A model generated the notes under the pieces. That model ran no database searches, was not told the DNA's origin, and saw only the letters and a program-made list of their open reading frames with translations. From Candidatus Methanovirga basalitermitum (GTDB lineage: Archaea; Methanobacteriota; Methanobacteria; Methanobacteriales; Methanobacteriaceae), in NCBI GenBank assembly GCA_031284445.1, contig JAISZW010000209.1, forward strand, positions 1 through 5,058: a DNA stretch of 5,058 bases, in the 5' to 3' direction. A program made the position numbers and the translations under genes. Below, piece by piece: positions 1-4,977 of this stretch (within the stretch, counting starts at the first letter, position 1; each line of letters starts with the position of its first letter).

Positions 1-142
1 ACGGAAAATCAAAGATTTGTTGCCAAAGGCAACTTAGAAAAACTTGTTTTTCGTTTCCTAAATTCACTTTGCAAATAAACAGAAAATCAAAGATTTGTTG
101 CCAAAGGCAACTTAGAAAAACTTGTTTTTCGTTTCCTAAATT
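1..142. repeat. Two-copy 64-bp direct repeat rich in hairpins (period 78 bp)
   Basis: Bases 1-64 and 79-142 are identical except for one substitution (G at 3, A at 81); the 61 bases from 4-64 and 82-142 match perfectly. A 14-bp spacer (65-78) separates them. Each copy contains three consecutive perfect small hairpins: AAATC-AAA-GATTT (6-18 in copy 1), GTTGCC-AAA-GGCAAC (19-33) and GAAAAAC-TT-GTTTTTC (37-52). Copy 2 has the same elements shifted by 78. The first copy touches the window edge, so more copies may lie to the left. The period is a multiple of three and frame 1 on the plus strand is open from 1 to a TAA at 76-78. A duplicated gene 3' end therefore cannot be excluded, but the dense hairpins favour a non-coding intergenic repeat. 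Confidence 0.85.
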
Positions 143-209
143 AGCTTCGATAACAAATCGAAATTTTTCTTTATCTTAAATGATAATGATATCATAACAC
201 TAATAAACT

Positions 210-238
210 TTCATCAGTAAAAATTTGGACAGTCCCTA
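210..238 (-). mobile_element. Possible insertion-sequence end (terminal-inverted-repeat-like), element extending leftward
   Basis: Read on the minus strand from about 237, the sequence begins GGGACTGTCCAAATTTTT. Starts of the form GGGACTGTCC are common at termini of several IS families, including IS256-type elements as I recall them. The reading direction would place the element body to the left, so 1-209 could be its terminal part, with the rest beyond the window. No transposase reading frame is visible in the short left segment and no target duplication can be checked. This may be a real IS end, a remnant, or chance resemblance. Confidence 0.28.
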
Positions 239-266
239 ATTTTTTACTTTCTTTATTTGAAAGAAG

Positions 267-296
267 ACTTATTTACCCCAAAACTTATTTACCCCA
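267..296. repeat. Pair of 14-bp direct repeats (ACTTATTTACCCCA)
   Basis: ACTTATTTACCCCA occurs at 267-280 and again at 283-296, separated by two A's (period 16 bp). The CCCC runs stand out in otherwise AT-rich DNA, which makes the duplication less likely to be compositional noise. It could be a protein-binding direct repeat or a small replication-slippage product. No adjacent gene start depends on it: the nearest gene, sucC, ends more than 200 bases away and is read toward it. Confidence 0.7.
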
Positions 297-341
297 TAAT
301 TAATCACATGAATTTATTTGTTTATAATTAATTTTTAATTC

Positions 342-372
342 CAAAAACTAAAATATTTAATTAAAATATAAT
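342..372 (-). terminator. Candidate oligo-T terminator for the kor-sucC operon
   Basis: Archaeal transcription often ends at T-rich tracts on the non-template strand without a hairpin. On the minus strand downstream of the sucC stop, the closest dense T-rich stretch is here (TATTTTAATTAAATATTTT then AGTTTTT). It lies about 140 bases past the stop codon. The sequence is suggestive only, because the whole region is AT-rich; termination could occur elsewhere between 513 and about 340. Confidence 0.2.
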
Positions 373-513
373 TTTGATATTGACTTGGACAACAACCTCT
401 TAAAATAATTTTTAGTTCATTTTAATCACAATGATTAATTTACTTCTAATTAAAATAGATAATCTACTCTTGAATAATTTTATTATTTTTTACAATTTTT
501 GACTGATTATAAA

Positions 514-1626
514 TCAATTATTTCTTAAAGATTTGGATAACTCAACAGCTCTTTGAGCTGCTTTTTCCATAGAGGTTTCGTAAGGAATCCCTGCTTCATC
601 TAATAATCTTTGTCCTTCCTTTTCATTTGTTCCAGTAATTCGTATGACCATTTTAGGTTTTCGTTCAGATGTTTTTAAGATATCAATAACTCCTCTTGCA
701 ACATCATCTGCTCTTGTTATGCCTCCAAGAATATTTAAAAAAATAACTTTCACAGGAGCATAGTGTAAAACCATGTTTAAAGCTTTTTCAATAGTATTTT
801 CAGAGGCACCTCCCCCAATATCTAAAAATGTCGCTGGATTGCCACCATAATATTTAATCACATCCATTCCAGTTAATGTAAGTCCTGCACCATTTCCAAC
901 GACCCCTATATCTCCTTCAAGTTTTACAAATGCGAATTCTTTTGGTTTAAATTCTATTAACTGAACTAAATCTTCATGACGGAATAGTGAATCATTTTCA
1001 ACTTCTAATTTTGCATCGGCAGCTATTAAACCATCTTCAGTAAGAACCAAAGGATTTATTTCGGCTATATAAGCATCATATTTAGAGAATATTTTGAATA
1101 ATTTCCATACAATAGAACCAAATGAAGAAATCAACTCGTTACCAATACCTATTTTTCTTCCAATTTCTCTTGCTTCATAAGGTAGAAATTCTTCAAGGGG
1201 GTTAACATAAAATTTGTTTAATTTCTCTGGATTTGTTTTAGCTAACTCTTCAATATCCATCCCGCCTTCAGAACTAGTGATGATAACTGGTTTTTTAGCT
1301 ATTCTATCAATAGATATTGCCATGAAAATTTCTTTCTTGATATTGGCTTTTTTTTCAATAAGAAGATGTTTTACAGCTTCTCCTTTAATGTTCATACCAA
1401 ATAAAGCTGAAGCAATAGAGTATGCTTCACCAGGATTATCAGCGAATTTAATTCCACCTGCTTTACCTCTACCACCAACCAAAACTTGTGATTTAATTGC
1501 AACTGGTGACCTCATATCTGAGGCAAATTCCATTGCCTGTTCTGGAGAATATACCACATGCCCTTCTAAAATAGGTATTCCTTCTTTTGCAAACAATTTT
1601 TTTGCATCATATTCATAAAACTTCAT
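514..1626 (-). CDS. sucC: Succinyl-CoA synthetase (ADP-forming), beta subunit
   Basis: SucC pairs with SucD to interconvert succinate, CoA and ATP with succinyl-CoA, ADP and phosphate in the cytoplasm. In methanogens this activates succinate for reductive carboxylation by the neighbouring Kor enzyme. The 370-residue product is close to the usual family length (E. coli SucC is 388). The N-terminal ATP-grasp half carries the nucleotide loop VGGRGKAGG (50-58). Mg-binding residues are N191 in EINPLV and D204 in AADAKLE, followed by LFRH (214-217). The C-terminal ligase domain shows NGAGLT (245-250), FLDIGGGAS (267-275) and NILGGI (298-303). The linker between the two halves is shorter than in E. 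coli, as I recall for archaeal homologues. The ATG at 1626 has AGGT seven bases upstream (1634-1637). sucC follows korC after 59 bases and is probably cotranscribed; a weak TATA-like TATAAATA (1653-1660) in that gap lies too close to the start to fit the Shine-Dalgarno. Position 20 is Leu where E. coli has Pro. The stop is TGA. No sucD is present. Confidence 0.95.
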   Translation of the reverse strand: MKFYEYDAKKLFAKEGIPILEGHVVYSPEQAMEFASDMRSPVAIKSQVLVGGRGKAGGIKFADNPGEAYSIASALFGMNIKGEAVKHLLIEKKANIKKEIFMAISIDRIAKKPVIITSSEGGMDIEELAKTNPEKLNKFYVNPLEEFLPYEAREIGRKIGIGNELISSFGSIVWKLFKIFSKYDAYIAEINPLVLTEDGLIAADAKLEVENDSLFRHEDLVQLIEFKPKEFAFVKLEGDIGVVGNGAGLTLTGMDVIKYYGGNPATFLDIGGGASENTIEKALNMVLHYAPVKVIFLNILGGITRADDVARGVIDILKTSERKPKMVIRITGTNEKEGQRLLDEAGIPYETSMEKAAQRAVELSKSLRNN

Positions 1627-1685
1627 TATTTTTACCTACTTGCTCATTAAATTATTTATAGAGGAGTTCTATAATCTAAAACACA

Positions 1686-2231
1686 TTAAAATAGGTTGTA
1701 GCCTGATTCAAATGCAGATATATTTTTATTTTCACTTCCTTTCGGAACACTATCAATAATAGCTTTTTTAGCTGCATCCACAGATATTAATTTAGTGATT
1801 TTTGTAACAACTCCAACCATGACAATGTTTGCAACTATTTTCATCCCAATCTCTTCTGTAGCTATTTTAGTCACATTTGCCTCATATACATCTATTTTAT
1901 GCTCACTTATAAAATCAGAAATAACATCCAGATGAACTAAATCAGGATCTATAATTAAAATTCCTTCTTCCTTTAAATCTGCGTGATATTTTAACAATGC
2001 TTCATGAGACATTATAATGAGTATATCTGGATTTTGAGCCTTAGGATATCTAATTTCTTCGTCACTAATGAGTATTTCTGTTTTAGAAGCTCCTCCTCGA
2101 GCTTCAGGTCCATAAGATTGAGTTTGAACACTATTTTTTTTATCAAAAAGAGTGGCTGCTTTTCCTATAATGACTCCAGATAATATAACTCCTTGTCCTC
2201 CAAATCCCCCAATCTTAATTTCTTTTATCAT
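1686..2231 (-). CDS. korC: 2-oxoglutarate:ferredoxin oxidoreductase, gamma subunit
   Basis: KorC is the gamma-domain subunit of the ferredoxin-dependent 2-oxoacid oxidoreductase and assembles with KorA, KorB and KorD in the cytoplasm. From the chosen ATG the protein is 181 residues, the usual size for stand-alone gamma subunits. It opens with IKIGGFGGQG (5-14), the family's signature N-terminal strand and glycine loop. It also has the conserved QSYGPEARGGAS block (38-49). The frame stays open 30 codons further upstream to 2321, but that extension overlaps korB, lacks family similarity and delays the glycine-loop motif that normally starts the protein. GGTG five bases before the ATG at 2231 supports the shorter form. 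The gap after korB is 49 bases. Within it, minus-strand GAAATTATAAAC (about 2268-2279) is mildly BRE/TATA-like, so an internal promoter is possible but unproven. A pyruvate or 2-oxoisovalerate gamma subunit would look similar; the operon context with sucC decides for the 2-oxoglutarate enzyme. Confidence 0.93.
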   Translation of the reverse strand: MIKEIKIGGFGGQGVILSGVIIGKAATLFDKKNSVQTQSYGPEARGGASKTEILISDEEIRYPKAQNPDILIIMSHEALLKYHADLKEEGILIIDPDLVHLDVISDFISEHKIDVYEANVTKIATEEIGMKIVANIVMVGVVTKITKLISVDAAKKAIIDSVPKGSENKNISAFESGYNLF

Positions 2232-2236
2232 GTCAA

Positions 2237-2240
2237 CACC
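2237..2240 (-). promoter_or_regulatory. Shine-Dalgarno GGTG fixing the korC start
   Basis: Minus-strand GGTG lies five bases upstream of the ATG at 2231 and matches part of the archaeal anti-Shine-Dalgarno complement (GGAGGTGAT). It supports initiation at 2231 rather than at the in-frame upstream ATG at 2321 inside korB. Confidence 0.65.
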
Positions 2241-2280
2241 AATAAAAATATGAAACAAATAATAACCGTTTATAATTTCT

Positions 2281-3174
2281 TTATAATATATAAGCAGATT
2301 TCCTAATTGTATTTCTGCCACTTTCTTTATGAGACAAGTTCTCTAATTTATTTGAAAACTCTTCTCTTTTTTTATTTACAAACTCCCCAATTACTATTTT
2401 ACTCAAAAGTTCTTTTTCAGATAAAGTACCAACTTTTCTTTTATTAATGCTACTTTCTTTAAACATTTTTATCATAGAAACAGGAGTTTTTAACTTGTTT
2501 TTACGACCATAGTAAGTAGGACATTGCGATACAACTTCAATAAACGAAAATCCATTATTAAGGAGACCATTTTTTATGGAATTAGATAGTTGTAATGGAT
2601 GTGCAGTAGTCCATCTTCCAGTAAATGTTGCTCCAGCAGCTGTCACAAGATCTATTAGATTAAAAGGAGTGTCTATTGAGCCATAAGGTGCTGTTGTAGC
2701 TAAACTTCCTTCTGGTGAAGTTGGGCTTATTTGTCCGCCAGTCATTCCATAGATGTTATTATTAATACAGATGACTGTTAAGTTTATGTTTCTTCGAGCT
2801 GCATGGATCAAATGATTTCCACCAATAGCTGCAGCATCACCATCACCTGTAAAAACAACAACATCTAAATCAGGATTGCCTACTTTCAATCCTGTAGCAA
2901 AGCTCAATGCTCTTCCATGAGATGTATGAAGTGAATCACAGTTAAGATATCCTGGAATCCGAGAGGAACAACCAATTCCAGAAACTAAGGATAAATTATT
3001 AAAATCCATTCCAGAAGATTCAAAACCTTTTAAAAAGCTATTGATAGTTATTCCAATACCACAGCCACTACAAAATATAGTTGGGAGCCTATCTTTTCTA
3101 AAATATTTAATATACGGATTTTTTTCTTCATATGTGATAAAATCAGTTTCTGTACTTTCATTGTCTTCAACCAT
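2281..3174 (-). CDS. korB: 2-oxoglutarate:ferredoxin oxidoreductase, beta subunit (TPP-binding)
   Basis: KorB binds the thiamine diphosphate pyrophosphate/Mg side and the cofactor-proximal [4Fe-4S] cluster. With KorA it catalyses ferredoxin-dependent interconversion of succinyl-CoA plus CO2 and 2-oxoglutarate. The 297-residue protein shows FCSGCG (34-39), GIGCSSR (66-72), SHGRAL (85-90), the TPP motif TGDGDAAAIGG (109-119) and INNNIYGMTGGQ (137-148). Cys35, Cys38, Cys69 and Cys218 (in SQCPTYYG) are spaced much like the four cluster ligands of the crystallised Sulfolobus-type OFOR, so the proximal cluster is probably intact. The ATG at 3174 directly abuts the korA TAG stop (3175-3177), with GGAG nine bases upstream of the ATG (3184-3187); this suggests translational coupling. 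The first about 20 residues are acidic and poorly conserved, and the last about 18 residues form a basic polar tail that looks longer than in homologues I remember. The stop is TAA. Confidence 0.95.
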   Translation of the reverse strand: MVEDNESTETDFITYEEKNPYIKYFRKDRLPTIFCSGCGIGITINSFLKGFESSGMDFNNLSLVSGIGCSSRIPGYLNCDSLHTSHGRALSFATGLKVGNPDLDVVVFTGDGDAAAIGGNHLIHAARRNINLTVICINNNIYGMTGGQISPTSPEGSLATTAPYGSIDTPFNLIDLVTAAGATFTGRWTTAHPLQLSNSIKNGLLNNGFSFIEVVSQCPTYYGRKNKLKTPVSMIKMFKESSINKRKVGTLSEKELLSKIVIGEFVNKKREEFSNKLENLSHKESGRNTIRKSAYIL

Positions 3175-4302
3175 CTACAACAGCTCCAATATTCTATCTA
3201 AAATATCATTTGGTTTAGGAAGTGTTCCTCCTATTTCAGAGAAAAGATGAACTCCAGCATTACTACTTGCAACTCTCTCAATTTCATGAAACATTTGCCC
3301 TAAATTCATTTCTACAACCATTAAATCGTTAACATTCTTTGCAATCTTAACTACTTCATCTTCTGGAAATGGATATGGGGTGTTTATTTTTAAATAACCT
3401 AATTTAATCCCAGAACTTCGTCCAATTTTAACAGTTTCCATGATTGAACGAACAGGAGACCCATAACTGATTAAAACAATATCTGCATCATCACAATATT
3501 TAAAATCACAAGACACAATATCTTTTCTGTTTTTTAATATTTTGTTAACCAATCTTCTAACTAAATTGGAATGAACTTTTGGATTAATCGTTATTGGATA
3601 ACCTAATTCATTATGAGTTAAACCAGTAACATGAATATTATATCCATCACCAAAAGCTGGCATTGGGTTTGTTCCATTTCTAACATTTTTAAAAGGAAGA
3701 AAATCCTTTGGATCTTCTTTAGGCATGATTCTTTTAAATGTTTCAACATTATCTGGAAGACGAACCTTTTCTCTCATATGTCCAATTACTTCATCAGCCA
3801 ATATAATAACAGGAACCCTGTATTTTTCAGCAAGATTAAATCCAAGAACTGTGAAATCAAAAAATTCTTGAACAGAAGATGGTGAAATAGCTATTGGTTC
3901 ATAATCACCATGAGACCCCCAACGAGCCTGCATCATATCACCTTGTCCAGACATTGTAGGCTGACCAGTTGAAGGCGAACCTCTTTGAACATCAACTACA
4001 ACCAAAGGTGTCTCACTCATCATTGCAAAACCAATATTTTCTTGCATAAGAGAAAATCCGGGACCAGAGGTTGCAGTCATAGATTTAACTCCAGACCAAG
4101 AAGCAGCGATCACTGCACCAATAGCCGAAAGTTCATCTTCCATTTGAATAAATGAACCACTTACTTCAGGAAGAGTAGTAGATAAATACTCTGCAATTTC
4201 AGTTGAAGGAGTAATTGGATAACCACCAAAAAACCTACATCCAGCTTCGATGGCTCCTCTTGCACAGGCTTCGTTTCCTTGAATAAAAAGTTCCTTAGTC
4301 AT
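3175..4302 (-). CDS. korA: 2-oxoglutarate:ferredoxin oxidoreductase, alpha subunit
   Basis: KorA supplies the TPP pyrimidine-binding domain and the transketolase-like C-terminal domain of the Kor complex, forming the active site together with KorB. The 375-residue protein matches the stand-alone alpha-subunit size. Visible signatures are GNEACARGAIEAG (9-21), GYPITPSTE (27-35), the QMEDE segment (53-57) with the glutamate typical of this domain, and TATSGPGFSLM (76-86). RGSPSTGQPT (107-116) is the substrate-side loop, followed by RWGSHGD (127-133). The C-terminal half has a strand-turn DIVLISYGSP (274-283) and LKINTPYPFP (304-313), as in OFOR domain II. The ATG at 4302 overlaps the korD stop by four bases (ATGA) and is preceded by a strong GGAGGA (4309-4314) six bases upstream, so translation is likely coupled to korD. 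VorA-type alpha subunits are alternatives on sequence alone; the four-gene order plus sucC favours KorA. Confidence 0.95.
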   Translation of the reverse strand: MTKELFIQGNEACARGAIEAGCRFFGGYPITPSTEIAEYLSTTLPEVSGSFIQMEDELSAIGAVIAASWSGVKSMTATSGPGFSLMQENIGFAMMSETPLVVVDVQRGSPSTGQPTMSGQGDMMQARWGSHGDYEPIAISPSSVQEFFDFTVLGFNLAEKYRVPVIILADEVIGHMREKVRLPDNVETFKRIMPKEDPKDFLPFKNVRNGTNPMPAFGDGYNIHVTGLTHNELGYPITINPKVHSNLVRRLVNKILKNRKDIVSCDFKYCDDADIVLISYGSPVRSIMETVKIGRSSGIKLGYLKINTPYPFPEDEVVKIAKNVNDLMVVEMNLGQMFHEIERVASSNAGVHLFSEIGGTLPKPNDILDRILELL

Positions 4303-4502
4303 TTCTTATCCTCCACATATATTGCCTGATCAGGACACTCTAACTCACAAAGATGACAATGTATACAATTGTTTTCGTTTTCAGGAGAAGGAAGTTTAAT
4401 ATCTTTCTTATTAGTAACACTTGAGACTGTATAAACACTCTTAGGACATATTTCAACACAGATATAGCATCCTTTACAAAGATCAGGATTTATTTGAATC
4501 AT
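4299..4502 (-). CDS. korD: 2-oxoglutarate:ferredoxin oxidoreductase, delta (2x[4Fe-4S] ferredoxin-like) subunit
   Basis: KorD is the small iron-sulfur subunit that passes electrons between external ferredoxin and the KorAB active site. From the chosen ATG it has 67 residues with two classical 4Fe-4S motifs. These are C9-x2-C12-x2-C15-x3-C19-P and C46-x2-C49-x2-C52-x3-C56-P, each followed by a short strand typical of bacterial-type ferredoxin folds. The insert between motifs (about 20-45) is longer than in the smallest ferredoxins, as is usual for OFOR delta subunits. A GTG at 4511 in the same frame would add three residues, but it lies inside the GTGAT Shine-Dalgarno, so the ATG at 4502 is preferred. 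It is the first gene of the operon, with an ATGA overlap into korA and a candidate promoter about 75 bases upstream. The stop is TGA. Confidence 0.93.
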   Translation of the reverse strand: MIQINPDLCKGCYICVEICPKSVYTVSSVTNKKDIKLPSPENENNCIHCHLCELECPDQAIYVEDKK

Positions 4503-4506
4503 ATAA

Positions 4507-4511
4507 ATCAC
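4507..4511 (-). promoter_or_regulatory. Shine-Dalgarno GTGAT deciding the korD start
   Basis: Minus-strand GTGAT lies four bases upstream of the ATG at 4502 and is complementary to the archaeal 16S rRNA tail (AUCACCUCC). The alternative GTG start at 4511 is part of this motif itself and has no comparable site in front of it. Confidence 0.55.
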
Positions 4512-4574
4512 ATATTAAATTATTGAGAAAAGTCATTAATTTTATAACATTCTATAATATATTGACTCTTATAT

Positions 4575-4591
4575 AATATAAATAATTTTCC
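4575..4591 (-). promoter_or_regulatory. Candidate archaeal promoter (BRE + TATA box) of the korDABC-sucC operon
   Basis: On the minus strand, purine-rich GGAAAA (4591-4586, BRE-like) is followed by TTATTTATATTATATAAG, with the best TATA-box match TTTATATT at 4582-4575. Transcription would begin roughly 25 bases beyond the box, near 4552, giving a leader of about 50 bases before korD. A second AT-rich box (TATATTATAG, about 4553-4562) is a weaker alternative. The assignment rests on pattern and position in AT-rich DNA. Confidence 0.45.
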
Positions 4592-4977
4592 ATTACCCGA
4601 GCCTGTAAAAAATTGTGGAGTTCTTTCTTATATATTATTTCATTTCCCATGAATAAAACTAAATATTCTAATAACACCTAAATTGTCTTAAATCATAGTG
4701 TTGCTCTGTTTGATTCTATGTTCTATGGTTATAAAGATTATCAATGCTAATCAGGTCTTCAAAGTTAGCAATTTCTCTTCATTAGAACTTTTATTATTAT
4801 ATATGGTAATCTATCATATTTCCATAATGATACCTTGCTATTAAACACTCATTTTCATTTTCTTATGAATTATATGACTCTGTCAAAAATTTGGTTGATA
4901 ACAATTGTTATATTCAACCACATAACAATTGTTATAAGCAAAAGAATTAATAAAAAGATGTGTGATATTTAATATCT
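4592..4977. other. Intergenic region between the kor promoter and the right-hand partial reading frame
   Basis: No tRNA, known RNA or recognisable gene is visible in most of this 386-base AT-rich stretch. A plus-strand open frame (GTG 4698 to TAA 4844, 48 codons) encodes a hydrophobic low-complexity peptide without a Shine-Dalgarno and is treated as chance. The notable content lies at the right end: an IS-end-like GACTCTGTCAAAAATTTGG (4876-4894) running into two palindromes. A short palindrome GATATT-T-AATATC (4964-4976) sits immediately before the ATG at 4978. Confidence 0.55.
4892..4935. promoter_or_regulatory. Twin identical 14-bp palindromes (ATAACAATTGTTAT), probable operator
   Basis: The perfect palindrome ATAACAATTGTTAT occurs at 4898-4911 and again at 4922-4935, 24 bp centre to centre. 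The first is also enclosed by an inverted pair TGGTTGA (4892-4898) and TCAACCA (4914-4920). Two exact copies of a symmetric site beside a possible gene start are typical of binding by a dimeric repressor. The second copy overlaps a TATA-like TTATAAG (4932-4938) placed about 45 bases before the ATG at 4978, so bound protein could block TBP. The regulator is not identifiable here. The inverted arms could instead be part of a mobile-element end. Confidence 0.55.

Larger units (their letters stand above)
143..513. other. AT-rich intergenic region downstream of sucC
   Basis: I see no convincing gene in this 371-base stretch on either strand. It holds a small hairpin TTCGAT-AACAA-ATCGAA (146-162) just after the tandem repeats and a perfect 10-bp palindrome ATGATATCAT (186-195). 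It also holds the IS-end-like segment and the 14-bp direct repeat listed separately. A 6-bp stem AATAAT-TTT-ATTATT (473-487) is followed on the plus strand by T-runs to about 499. That last structure could stop plus-strand transcription running toward the operon, but such AT-only hairpins arise easily by chance in DNA of this composition. Confidence 0.6.

Noticed and set aside
1..78. Plus-strand 25-codon open frame ending at TAA 76-78 as the 3' end of a gene
   Set aside because: The same sequence is repeated immediately after the stop and is dominated by hairpins; without sequence to the left there is no support for a protein, though it is not excluded.
1..142. CRISPR array
   Set aside because: There are only two 64-bp copies with a 14-bp spacer; repeat and spacer lengths do not fit a CRISPR array.
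473..499. Hairpin plus T-run as an intrinsic terminator on the plus strand
   Set aside because: The stem is six A-T pairs only, there is no known plus-strand gene to terminate, and the composition makes it likely by chance.
1214..1618. 134-codon plus-strand open frame inside sucC
   Set aside because: It is fully antisense to the conserved ATP-grasp coding sequence, with no ribosome site or recognisable protein; a shadow frame.
2232..2321. Thirty-codon upstream extension of korC starting at an ATG inside korB
   Set aside because: It overlaps the korB 3' end, has no family motif, and the ATG at 2231 has GGTG at proper spacing and gives the usual gamma-subunit length starting just before the GGFGGQG loop.
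3041..3250. Plus-strand open frame across the korB/korA junction
   Set aside because: It is antisense to two well-conserved genes and codes for a low-complexity hydrophobic peptide.
3631..3885. Plus-strand open frame inside korA
   Set aside because: It is antisense to korA and has no recognisable motif.
4503..4511. GTG start for korD adding three residues
   Set aside because: The GTG is part of the GTGAT Shine-Dalgarno that serves the ATG at 4502.
4698..4844. 48-codon plus-strand hydrophobic reading frame beginning with GTG
   Set aside because: It has no Shine-Dalgarno, a poor start and a low-complexity Leu/Ile-rich peptide, as expected by chance in AT-rich DNA.
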